This document shows positions 24,566-31,949 of a stretch of 36,808 nt of DNA, in pieces. Each line of letters begins with the position of its first letter. Within the stretch, counting starts at the first letter, position 1. The position numbers and the translations under genes were made by a program. Location of the stretch: assembly GCA_947176295.1 (NCBI GenBank), contig CAMWQB010000012.1:1-36808 (forward strand), written 5' to 3'. This stretch comes from an uncultured Porphyromonadaceae bacterium (GTDB lineage Bacteria; Bacteroidota; Bacteroidia; Bacteroidales; Muribaculaceae). A model generated the notes under the pieces. It was not told the DNA's origin, ran no database searches, and worked only from the letters and a program-made list of their open reading frames with translations.

Positions 24566-25615
24566 TTACAGAATCAGCATTGTGTCGCCGTATACCCCGA
24601 AGCGATATTGATTCGACACTGCCTCCTCGTATGCCCGCATCACAAGGTCATACCCGCCGAAGGCTGTTACCATCATCAGCATAGTGGAGTAGGGCATGTG
24701 GAAATTCGTCAGTAACGACGTGCACACATTGAAGTCGTAGGGCGGGAAAATAAACTTGTTGGTCCACCCCGAATAGGTCTTCATGTGTCCGCCCATGCTC
24801 TCGGCAGTAGAAATAGCGCGAAGCACCGACGTGCCCACTGCGCACACCTGTCGCCCGTGGTCCTTGGCATTGTTCACCGTAGCCACAAGCTCCGGCGAAG
24901 CCTCCATCTGTTCCGAATCCATGCGGTGTTTCGTCAGGTCTTCCACGTCAATTTCGCGAAAAACTCCCAGACCGCTGTGAATCGTTATGTCGGCACGTTT
25001 GATGCCCTTGATTTCGAGACGCGTCAGCAGTTCGCGTGAGAAGTGCAGTCCGGCGCCGGGGGCAACCACAGCGCCCTCCACATCCGCGAAGATACACTGG
25101 TAGTCGTCCAGGTCGCGGGGCTCCGGTTCGCGTTTTATATAGGGCGGCAGCGGCATGTGCCCAAGGGCATACAAAGCTTCCTTGAACTCATCGTGAGGCC
25201 CGTCGTAGAGAAATCTCAGCGTTCGTCCGCGCGAGGTCGTATTGTCGATCACCTCGGCCACGAGCGAATCATCGTCGCCGAAATATAGCTTGTTGCCTAT
25301 GCGGATTTTGCGTGCCGGTTCCACCAGCACATCCCAGAACTTATTTTCTGCGCTCAGCTCCCGCAGAAGAAACACTTCGATTCTTGCCCCGGTCTTCTCC
25401 TTGTTGCCGTAGAGAAGGGCCGGAAAGACGCGCGTATTGTTGAATACCATTACGTCGTCTTCATCATAATAATCCAGTATCTCCGTAAAGATGTGGTGGC
25501 TTATTTCCCCCGTCTTGCGGTCCACCACCATCAGCCGCGCCTTGTCACGCTCGGCAATGGGGTGTTCGGCAATCAGTTCCTCCGGCAAGTCAAAGTTGAA
25601 TTGTGATAATTTCAT
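24566..25615 (-). CDS. queA: tRNA preQ1(34) S-adenosylmethionine ribosyltransferase-isomerase
   Basis: A 349-residue enzyme that moves the ribosyl part of SAM to preQ1 in tRNA to make epoxyqueuosine, the penultimate step of queuosine synthesis. Family motifs are FDLPEELIAEHP (N-terminus), VFNNTRVFPALLYGNKEKTGARIEVFLL, GHMPLPPYIKR, AVVAPGAGLHFS and the C-terminal TNFHMPYSTMLMMVTAFGG. Full length. It is the last gene of the ftsX cluster, and its stop codon is only 3 nt from that of the convergent TPM gene, with no terminator between. Confidence 0.97.
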   Translation of the reverse strand: MKLSQFNFDLPEELIAEHPIAERDKARLMVVDRKTGEISHHIFTEILDYYDEDDVMVFNNTRVFPALLYGNKEKTGARIEVFLLRELSAENKFWDVLVEPARKIRIGNKLYFGDDDSLVAEVIDNTTSRGRTLRFLYDGPHDEFKEALYALGHMPLPPYIKREPEPRDLDDYQCIFADVEGAVVAPGAGLHFSRELLTRLEIKGIKRADITIHSGLGVFREIDVEDLTKHRMDSEQMEASPELVATVNNAKDHGRQVCAVGTSVLRAISTAESMGGHMKTYSGWTNKFIFPPYDFNVCTSLLTNFHMPYSTMLMMVTAFGGYDLVMRAYEEAVSNQYRFGVYGDTMLIL

Positions 25616-25651
25616 TTCTTGGTTTATCTGTGTGTATGTAACGGTAAGATT

Positions 25652-26356
25652 TTATGATTCCGGCATCTCTATCTCGACGCACTTTATCAGCTCCACGATC
25701 TGCTCCATGTTCAGGCAGTCGTCAATTCGCGTGTCGCCTACTCGCGTGCGCCGCAGCGCCGTCAGATGAGCTCCCGAGCCCAAGGCCGCGCCTATGTCGC
25801 GCGCAAGCGCTCGGATATAGGTGCCCTTGCTGCACACCACGCGGATTTTTATCTCTGTCGGGCTGAAACTCATAAGTTCGATTTCGTCTATAACGAGCGT
25901 CTTTGGCTTCAGCTCCACCTCCTGCCCTTTGCGCGCCATGTCGTAGGCGCGCTTTCCGTCAACCTTGCAGGCCGAGTAAGCCGGGGGCACCTGCTCGATG
26001 CGGCCCGTAAATTGTTTCAGCGTCTCCTCCACCATTTCGCGAGTGATGTGTTCGGTCGGGTAGGTCGCGTCGATTTCCGTCTCCAGGTCAAACGAGGGCG
26101 TCGTCGCCCCCAGAGCCAGCGTGGCCTCATATTCTTTCACTCCCGCCTGCAGCTCCTCGATGCGTTTGGTGGCTTTGCCCGTGCACACGATCATCACCCC
26201 CGTAGCCAGAGGGTCAAGCGTGCCCGCATGGCCCACTTTCAGCTTCCGGATGTGCATCCTGCGCGTCAGAGCCGCCCGCACACGCTTCACCGTGTCGAAC
26301 GACGTCCACTCCAGAGGCTTGTCTATATAGAGTACTACTCCGTCTATGAAATTCAT
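25652..26356 (-). CDS. truB: tRNA pseudouridine(55) synthase
   Basis: A 234-residue enzyme that makes pseudouridine 55 in the T loop of tRNAs. The catalytic Asp48 lies in GHAGTLDPLATGVMIV. Other family motifs are YIDKPLEWTSFD, QVPPAYSACKVDGKRAYDMAR and CSKGTYIRALARDIG. The short length means it lacks a C-terminal PUA domain, as in many Bacteroidetes. The start at 26356 is 2 nt after the uppP stop; a longer open frame exists but runs through uppP and does not match the family. Confidence 0.96.
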   Translation of the reverse strand: MNFIDGVVLYIDKPLEWTSFDTVKRVRAALTRRMHIRKLKVGHAGTLDPLATGVMIVCTGKATKRIEELQAGVKEYEATLALGATTPSFDLETEIDATYPTEHITREMVEETLKQFTGRIEQVPPAYSACKVDGKRAYDMARKGQEVELKPKTLVIDEIELMSFSPTEIKIRVVCSKGTYIRALARDIGAALGSGAHLTALRRTRVGDTRIDDCLNMEQIVELIKCVEIEMPES

Positions 26357-26358
26357 TA

Positions 26359-27216
26359 TCAGAGCACTCCGTAGTTCTTCAGTATGCACGCCAGGCCTAC
26401 TACAAGGCAGTAGAGCGCAAACCACACAAGTTTTCCCTTACGCACGATGGCAAGCATCCATTTGCAGGCGATGCAGCCCACGACAAAGGCTGCGATAAAG
26501 CCCGTCAGCAGAGCTGCCCAGCCCACTGTGGCCTCGCCGGCAGCGGCGGCCTCGCCCCCGAGTATGTCCTTCATCTGCAGAAGGGCTTCGCCGAGGATGG
26601 GGATAATCACCATCAGGAAGGAGAATTTTGCCACCTGCTCGCGCTTATCCCCCAGGAGGATACCGGTGGCAATGGTCGTGCCCGAGCGCGAGAGCCCCGG
26701 AAGGATGGCCACCGACTGGGCGCAGCCGATGATGAATGCATCCTTGTAGCTGATGTCGCGCGGAATGTAGGCTTTCTTCCCGGGCTTCGAGTCGTCCAAA
26801 GGACGAGTGCGGAAGAAGTACGAGAAGCTCAGCAACGCGGCCGTCGCAATCAGGCACCAGCCCACAACCTTCAGCCCCTGGCCGAACAGATATTCCTCGA
26901 TCGCATCCTTGAAGCAAAGGCCCACGATAAGGATAGGTATGCACGACACAAGGATCTTGCACACATAGTAGAAGTGCGAATCCTTGCGCCACGTGAAGAA
27001 GCTCACAATCATAGGCCAAAGCTCTTTCCAGAGCACAACCACCGTGCTCAGCACCGTGGCCGCATGGAGTATCGTGTCGAACTCGAGGCTTTCGGCCCCG
27101 TCGAGCTGCATGCCTAAAATCTGGCGGAAAATCTCAAGATGCCCCGATGAACTGATGGGCAGATATTCGGCAAGCCCCTGTACGATGCCGAGGATAAGGG
27201 CGGTAAGTATATCCAA
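26359..27216 (-). CDS. uppP: Undecaprenyl-diphosphate phosphatase
   Basis: A 285-residue polytopic membrane protein (BacA/UppP family) that removes a phosphate from undecaprenyl diphosphate to recycle the carrier lipid for peptidoglycan and O-antigen synthesis; its activity gives bacitracin tolerance. The first active-site motif is GLAEYLPISSSGH (14-26, with Glu17), the second PGLSRSGTT (173-181, with Arg177). The only start fitting the family N-terminus (MDILTALILG) is a TTG at 27216; no in-frame ATG is close. Confidence 0.95.
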   Translation of the reverse strand: MDILTALILGIVQGLAEYLPISSSGHLEIFRQILGMQLDGAESLEFDTILHAATVLSTVVVLWKELWPMIVSFFTWRKDSHFYYVCKILVSCIPILIVGLCFKDAIEEYLFGQGLKVVGWCLIATAALLSFSYFFRTRPLDDSKPGKKAYIPRDISYKDAFIIGCAQSVAILPGLSRSGTTIATGILLGDKREQVAKFSFLMVIIPILGEALLQMKDILGGEAAAAGEATVGWAALLTGFIAAFVVGCIACKWMLAIVRKGKLVWFALYCLVVGLACILKNYGVL

Positions 27217-27254
27217 TGTAGTGTCGGAAATAAAGTTTCTTTTTTACGTATGTC

Positions 27255-27515
27255 TTATTTGCGCCCGAAGCGGCAGATGATGGCCACGGCCATGCCCACA
27301 AAGCCTGCGAAAGCTATCAGCGGGCCCACAACTATACGGCGTGTGCTGAAGATGTCCGGGTTGAACGTCCCGTCGGTGCCGTTCCCGCTTCCCAGCATCA
27401 GCAGGAATCCCGCCACTATCATTGCCCCGGCTATGCCCATGGCAATGAAATTCTTGCGCCCTAAGGGCTTGTCCGACGCGCTTTCGCGTTGCAGTGTCTC
27501 TTTTTCTGTTTTCAT
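27255..27515 (-). CDS. DUF3098 small membrane protein
   Basis: An 86-residue protein with a charged N-terminus, two membrane helices (about 24-42 and 62-82) and a loop with FNPDIFSTRRIVVGP, which matches DUF3098. The family is typically found directly after ftsX in Bacteroidetes, and here the start overlaps the ftsX stop by 4 nt (ATGA). Molecular function is unknown; coupling suggests a partner of FtsX. Confidence 0.88.
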   Translation of the reverse strand: MKTEKETLQRESASDKPLGRKNFIAMGIAGAMIVAGFLLMLGSGNGTDGTFNPDIFSTRRIVVGPLIAFAGFVGMAVAIICRFGRK

Positions 27516-28393
27516 TTCAGGAATAATTCATCGTAGGTCCGGCGAAGCTGGCGGCTCGTGGCGAAGAGCGATGCCGCGGCGCATACAAGCACCCCCGACA
27601 ATATCGTCCCCCCAAGTACGTAAGCCATCATCGGCCACCAGGGGAGGGCATGCTCTATCAGTCCGGGCTCGGCATTGCCGGTCCAGAATCGCAGACCCGC
27701 AAGGATCGCCGACGCGATAAGACCCGCAATCAGCCCGTTGCGGCAGCCAGACAGCACAAACGGACGCCGGATAAATCCGCCCGTTGCGCCAACAAGTCGC
27801 ATCGTGTGGATCACAAACCGCCGCGAGTAGATCGACAGGCTCACCGTATTATTTATCAGAACGAAAGATATGAACAATAGTACTCCGGCCACGGCAAGAA
27901 GCACGCCGGATATCCGCCGGAAGGTCGTGTCCACGCCGTGGATCACGTCTGCCTCCGTTATCACTTCTTCTACTCCCGGAATAGTGCGCACTTCATACAC
28001 TATCCGTTCGATACTGTCGATATTGGCATACGCCGGGCGGACCTTCACGTCGAATTCGCTGCTGTAGGGATTGATTTCCACAAGCTCAGCTATGTCCTCG
28101 CCCAATAAGGCGCTTTCGCTCGCCATGATGTCGTCGGCCGATGAGTAAACATAGTGCTCTACATACGGAGCCCCGCCAAGCACTTTCTTGGCCTTGTTCA
28201 CCGCCGCTTCCGGTGCATCTCGCTCCATCTTCACGATGAAGCCTATATTGCGTCGCACCTCGTCCGTGAGCCCACGCCCGGCAAGGCCGGTCATGGCCAC
28301 AATCCCCAGAAGCAGTAGCACCAGGGAGACACTCACAATCGACGTCAGTTGCGACCCGAAAGTCGATATGCGTTTCGAACGCTTGTTACTCAT
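27512..28393 (-). CDS. ftsX: Cell division ABC transporter subunit FtsX
   Basis: A 293-residue membrane protein. Helix 1 is at 17-37, the extracytoplasmic domain at about 40-160, and helices 2-4 at about 162-182, 214-235 and 256-276. The coupling segment after helix 2, SRRFVIHTMRLVGATGGFIRRPF, is typical. With FtsE it controls cell wall hydrolases at the division site. No ftsE is in the window, so the ATPase is encoded elsewhere. It is the first gene of a cluster with DUF3098, uppP, truB and queA. Confidence 0.93.
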   Translation of the reverse strand: MSNKRSKRISTFGSQLTSIVSVSLVLLLLGIVAMTGLAGRGLTDEVRRNIGFIVKMERDAPEAAVNKAKKVLGGAPYVEHYVYSSADDIMASESALLGEDIAELVEINPYSSEFDVKVRPAYANIDSIERIVYEVRTIPGVEEVITEADVIHGVDTTFRRISGVLLAVAGVLLFISFVLINNTVSLSIYSRRFVIHTMRLVGATGGFIRRPFVLSGCRNGLIAGLIASAILAGLRFWTGNAEPGLIEHALPWWPMMAYVLGGTILSGVLVCAAASLFATSRQLRRTYDELFLK

Positions 28394-28434
28394 GTATTTG
28401 CACTTAAGCGGCTTTAAATCACTCGGATTTGTGC

Positions 28435-28452
28435 CGATTTTACCTAAAATCG
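28435..28452. promoter_or_regulatory. Perfect 18-bp palindrome at the ftsX transcription start
   Basis: CGATTTTACCTAAAATCG is an inverted repeat with 8-bp arms around CC. It lies 2 nt downstream of the -7 box, so it covers the expected start site. The flanks (ATTTGTGC and GTGCAAAT) extend the symmetry imperfectly. It could be an operator or a 5' RNA hairpin. Confidence 0.5.
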
Positions 28453-28454
28453 TG

Positions 28455-28486
28455 CAAATTTAGCTATTATCGAAGCCAAAACCAAA
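28455..28486 (-). promoter_or_regulatory. Promoter of the ftsX cluster
   Basis: On the minus strand TTTG (28483-28486), 20 nt, TAAATTTG (28455-28462): both boxes match fully. The same octamer recurs at 28483-28490, so a second start 28 bp upstream is possible. Expected leader about 55 nt. Confidence 0.75.
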
Positions 28487-28487
28487 T

Positions 28488-29657
28488 TTAGCGCGTTAAA
28501 CAAACTGAAAATCCCCCCGTTTCACCCACTTCCGCGAAAAATCCCGTAGCATACTCCGTGGGGTTGAGCCTCAGCAATCCTCGCCGAAGGCGCCCGTCCT
28601 TAGTCTCGGCCTCGCCCGCGCGCCCGGTCGCTCCTCCCTCTATGTAGAATCTGCCCATGCTCCCGGGCTCGCAGTAGTGCTCGTGAAGCCTCCGGGCTAC
28701 ATGTCCCATCGTCATTCTCAGATTCAGCTCCACGCAGGCCACGATCTTCCTCCCTCCGTCGTCCCCCTCCACGGTCATCATATCAACCCCCAGCGGCCCC
28801 TCGTAATCGCCATCTAACAGTGCCTCCAGAGCCCTGCACTGTACATCGGCAATAGCCTCGAGCTGGGCGCCCGTTTCCGCATCTCCGCCTTCAAGCATAG
28901 CCCTCAGCATCTCCTCCGAAGCAAGCACATTTCCCGCATAGTCCCCATTGTCAGCAGTCTTGAAAATCGACAGTCCAGCATATTCCACCTTTCCGCCATT
29001 GGCCTCGAACAGATGTGCGAAGTCCATTATCTTCTTTCTGTGGAAGGGCTCGGCCGTAAGGAATCCGTAGCGCCTCAGAGCCCCCGCAATCGCCTGCCGG
29101 CGTGCCTCGAAATCGCACTCCCCGTTCACTCTTATCTGCCCCCGGCCGCTCGACGACCAAGGCAGTTTGAACAGAGCATCCGGATGTCGCAGCGTATACT
29201 CGCGTGCCTCGGCCTCGTTTCGGATTTCCTCCGCAACCATCGCCTCCGGCATCAGTCCCTCAGCCGCAAGTGCCCTTCCCAATATGCATGCGCTCCTGCG
29301 CCCGGAGAGTTCTCGCAGTCGGTCGAGGGTGCAATCGTCAGGCATAGCGTCCCCGCCGAATCCAAGCCGTCGGAAGTAGCGTCGCGAAGCTCTCGACCAG
29401 CCCCATGGAGCCGGCATGATGCCCTCTGTCTCATGGCGCCATGGGCTCACCTCGCAGCCAAAAGTATCGCGCATCTCGTTTAGCCATCGCGCATTCACGC
29501 CCTCCGACACAAACTCATCCCCCCCCTCGCCATACCACATCGGCAGGCCCGCACCGGATCGCGCCAGCACCGTAGCCGCCGCCGGCGCGGTATAGTTTTC
29601 AAGATTCTGCGCCAGGGCCAGGTCGTTTTGAGGGTAGAATATGTGAAGCCGTCTCAT
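28488..29657 (-). CDS. Uncharacterised ATP-grasp-like protein
   Basis: A 389-residue soluble protein I cannot assign to a named enzyme. It has ATP-grasp-like marks: LFKLPWSSSGRGQI (162-175), with Lys164 and a flexible SSSGRG loop as in the ATP-binding beta-hairpin; then YEGPLGVDMMTV (285-296) and ACVELNLRMTMGHVARRL (307-324), resembling the E-x-N-x-R metal and phosphate site. The N-terminus (RLHIFYPQNDLALAQN) may be a pre-ATP-grasp domain. ATP-grasp enzymes join a carboxylate to an amine or thiol. The start at 29657 overlaps the EamA transporter stop by 4 nt (ATGA). Substrate unknown. Confidence 0.72.
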   Translation of the reverse strand: MRRLHIFYPQNDLALAQNLENYTAPAAATVLARSGAGLPMWYGEGGDEFVSEGVNARWLNEMRDTFGCEVSPWRHETEGIMPAPWGWSRASRRYFRRLGFGGDAMPDDCTLDRLRELSGRRSACILGRALAAEGLMPEAMVAEEIRNEAEAREYTLRHPDALFKLPWSSSGRGQIRVNGECDFEARRQAIAGALRRYGFLTAEPFHRKKIMDFAHLFEANGGKVEYAGLSIFKTADNGDYAGNVLASEEMLRAMLEGGDAETGAQLEAIADVQCRALEALLDGDYEGPLGVDMMTVEGDDGGRKIVACVELNLRMTMGHVARRLHEHYCEPGSMGRFYIEGGATGRAGEAETKDGRLRRGLLRLNPTEYATGFFAEVGETGGFSVCLTR

Positions 29658-30526
29658 CGTCTCTTCGAATATATCAGGAGCATCACAGCCCCGATTATCA
29701 GAGCCATCCCTGCCAGGCTGCGCCCTGTCATGATTTCTCCGAAAAACAGAATCCCCACCAGGCTCCCCGTGATAGGCTCCAAAGCTCCGAGAATCGACAC
29801 AGGCACGGCTCCTATCTCCTGAATGGCAACATTCACGGCCACAAGCGAAATTATCGTCGGCACTGTCGCAATCCCCGCCACGCAAGCAATATTCGTGGCA
29901 TTCAGCTCAACGCCCTGCACATCTGCAAAACCCCGCGTAGCGAAAGCAAATACAATCATCCCGAACAAAAGGGAATAGAACGTAAGCTGCGGCCCACCGA
30001 TTTTTCCCGCCTCGGATTTATTCACCATCGCCATATACACCCCATACGAAAACGCCGACAGAATCACAAGCACTATCCCGCGCACCGACACATTAGCTCC
30101 CGCTCCCGGATTGCAGAGTAGTCCTATTCCTGCCGCGCAGACAATTATGGATACAATTGTAGTCCTCCCCAGGCGTTCCCGAAACACCACCCGCATTATC
30201 AGAGCCAGAAACACCGGCTCCAGAAAAAGGAGCGTCGAAGCTATCCCCACATCCATAAACCTGTACGACTCGAATAAGAGCAACGACGACAGCGCAAACA
30301 CAATCCCCATCACCACCAGAGGAACCACCGTCCGACGTGGAAGCCGGAAACTCTCGCCACGCAGAAAAATGATGAGCCCCAACAGCGCCGCCGCAATGCT
30401 GTATCTGTAAAACAGCACCGATTCAGTGCTTAGTCCTTCATTATAAAGAGGCACGGCAAACAAAGGGTTAGTCCCATAGCTCACCGCCGCCAAAACACCC
30501 AAAGCAATACCCTTGCCCGTCTTCAT
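29654..30526 (-). CDS. EamA/DMT-family transporter
   Basis: A 290-residue protein with about ten membrane helices in two EamA repeats (about 1-135 and 148-290), each with the conserved LEPVF / LEPITGSLVG segment at its fourth helix. Family members export metabolites or amino acids, a few import. The start at 30526 (MKTGKGIALG) is chosen because the first helix begins there; the longer frame enters the repeat region. It is translationally coupled to the ATP-grasp-like gene, so it might move that enzyme's substrate or product. Confidence 0.9.
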   Translation of the reverse strand: MKTGKGIALGVLAAVSYGTNPLFAVPLYNEGLSTESVLFYRYSIAAALLGLIIFLRGESFRLPRRTVVPLVVMGIVFALSSLLLFESYRFMDVGIASTLLFLEPVFLALIMRVVFRERLGRTTIVSIIVCAAGIGLLCNPGAGANVSVRGIVLVILSAFSYGVYMAMVNKSEAGKIGGPQLTFYSLLFGMIVFAFATRGFADVQGVELNATNIACVAGIATVPTIISLVAVNVAIQEIGAVPVSILGALEPITGSLVGILFFGEIMTGRSLAGMALIIGAVMLLIYSKRR

Positions 30527-30621
30527 AACAATCAAAGCACCAATCCAAAAACACGTATTTAATACCCCCCGTTTTGCAGACATCCCGACGTCGCCCGCCA
30601 TCGCACGACCGCCCCACCGCC

Positions 30622-30651
30622 GTTTGTAGGGACTTGCCTTCGGCACTTTTC
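30622..30651 (+). repeat. Dispersed element, type A
   Basis: TTTGTAGGGACTTGCCTTCGG matches the copies at 11137 and 11440, with G to T changes in the palindrome arms. A type B copy begins 26 bp further on. Confidence 0.65.
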
Positions 30652-30676
30652 AAAAGAGAACCGCATGCAAAAGAGA

Positions 30677-30698
30677 GCAGGTTCTCCGAACCTGCGGC
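30677..30698 (-). repeat. Dispersed palindrome, type B, copy 3
   Basis: GCAGGTTC (30677-30684) and GAACCTGC (30688-30695) pair around a 3-nt loop. On the minus strand the hairpin is followed by TCTCTTTTG, so it looks like a terminator for the FKBP-LemA-glyS transcript that ends at 30766. Confidence 0.7.
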
Positions 30699-30765
30699 CA
30701 TACCGGCAATCGCCCAAGGGCTCTAACCGAACCAGCGGCCATGCCACCGCATGACCGCTCCGCCC

Positions 30766-31326
30766 TTACGGCAAAGTCTCGTAGTTCGTAATGTCCACCA
30801 GACGGATATTGAATCTCAGATTAGAGTAGGGGAGAATCGTACCCGTATTCTGCGCCCCATAGCCAAGACCGTAAGGCACAAGCACCTCAGCCGTGTCCCC
30901 GCAACGCATATCCATCAGGGCGATAGCATAGCCCTGCACATTGCCCGACACCTGGCTGCGGTAAATGCCCTGCACACCCGTCTGCATCACGAAAGTCGAC
31001 GAATCGATTCCCGTCCCATTGCAGTCGTGAAGCTTGTAGCGGGTATCCGTGAAACTCGTGTAGAGAGGCGAGAGCTTGCCCTCCGTCTCTGCGCGATCAT
31101 TGAAGTAGTGGATAAGTACGAACGTCGCAGGGTTCCATTCCGGAATTATCACCTTGTAGTAAGGCGTCCCGTCAGGATTGGTCTTCGTCTGCATCTCCGC
31201 AAGCCACGCATTGTTCAGCTCGCGCCAGTCCTTATACTTGTCCCATGTCGTCTGCTCATCGTTCGAGCAGCTCCAGCCGGCCGAAAGGCCTGCAATTAAG
31301 GCTATGGCAATCAGTAGCTTCTTCAT
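30766..31326 (-). CDS. FKBP-type peptidyl-prolyl isomerase lipoprotein
   Basis: A 186-residue lipoprotein: signal peptide with lipobox AGWSC, lipidated Cys20. The C-terminal half (about 75-183) is an FKBP-like domain: NPATFVLIHYF near its start, then VQGYAIALMDMRCGDTAEVLVPYGLGYG and ILPYSNLRFNIRLVDI. It would assist folding of envelope proteins; several residues of the classic active site cannot be matched by eye, so isomerase activity is uncertain. It is 2 nt after lemA in the same operon. Confidence 0.85.
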   Translation of the reverse strand: MKKLLIAIALIAGLSAGWSCSNDEQTTWDKYKDWRELNNAWLAEMQTKTNPDGTPYYKVIIPEWNPATFVLIHYFNDRAETEGKLSPLYTSFTDTRYKLHDCNGTGIDSSTFVMQTGVQGIYRSQVSGNVQGYAIALMDMRCGDTAEVLVPYGLGYGAQNTGTILPYSNLRFNIRLVDITNYETLP

Positions 31327-31328
31327 CG

Positions 31329-31949
31329 TCAGAACTGTACTTTCGGAGCATGTGCGGCTTCAGGGTCAGCTTTGAACTGCGCCCGCGCATCAAAGCCGAA
31401 AAGCCCTGCCCAAAGATTCGCCGGGAAAGTCTTTACACTCACGTTGTAGGCCTGCACAGCCTTCGTATACCGTTCGCGCTCGGTGGCTATGCGGTTTTCC
31501 GTGCCCTCCAATTGTGCCTGAAGGTCAGCAAACTGTTCGTTCGCTTTCAGGTCGGGATAAGCCTCGCGCACAGCGTTCACGTAGATGTTGAGCGCTCGCT
31601 GAAGCTCCTGCTGGCTGGCCTGGAAATCGTCCAGAGCCTCCTGCGACGATGGTGCCACGCTCCCTCCCATGCTCTGCTCCGAGGCTTTGTTGTAGGCTTG
31701 CGACAGTCCCGCACGCGCCTCCGTAACCTTCTCGAAAGTCTCGCTCTCGTGCTTGGCATATCCTTTGACGGCCTCAACAAGATTGGGTATCAGGTCCAAG
31801 CGGCGCTGATACTGATTTTCTACCTGGCTCCACGTCTGGTCCACGCTCTCCTGCTCCACCACAAACTTGTTGTAGTTCCTTTTTCCGGAGAAGAAGACAA
31901 GAAGCCCGAGTACTGCTAATACTCCTATGATTATATAAGCTTTTTTCAT
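31329..31949 (-). CDS. lemA: LemA family protein
   Basis: A 206-residue membrane protein. One N-terminal helix (about 4-20) is followed by a long helical domain. LemA marks are YNKFVVEQESVDQTWSQVENQYQRRLDLIPNLVEAVKGYAKHE and, later, ENRIATERERYTKAVQAYN with FPANLWAGLFGF. Function is poorly known; it is often near envelope genes. Its ATG overlaps the glyS stop by 4 nt (ATGA at 31946-31949). Confidence 0.95.
   Translation of the reverse strand: MKKAYIIIGVLAVLGLLVFFSGKRNYNKFVVEQESVDQTWSQVENQYQRRLDLIPNLVEAVKGYAKHESETFEKVTEARAGLSQAYNKASEQSMGGSVAPSSQEALDDFQASQQELQRALNIYVNAVREAYPDLKANEQFADLQAQLEGTENRIATERERYTKAVQAYNVSVKTFPANLWAGLFGFDARAQFKADPEAAHAPKVQF

Noticed and set aside
29658-29885. An N-terminal extension of the ATP-grasp-like protein
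   Set aside because: It lies inside the EamA gene in another frame; the start at 29657 overlaps the EamA stop by 4 nt, as in several neighbours.
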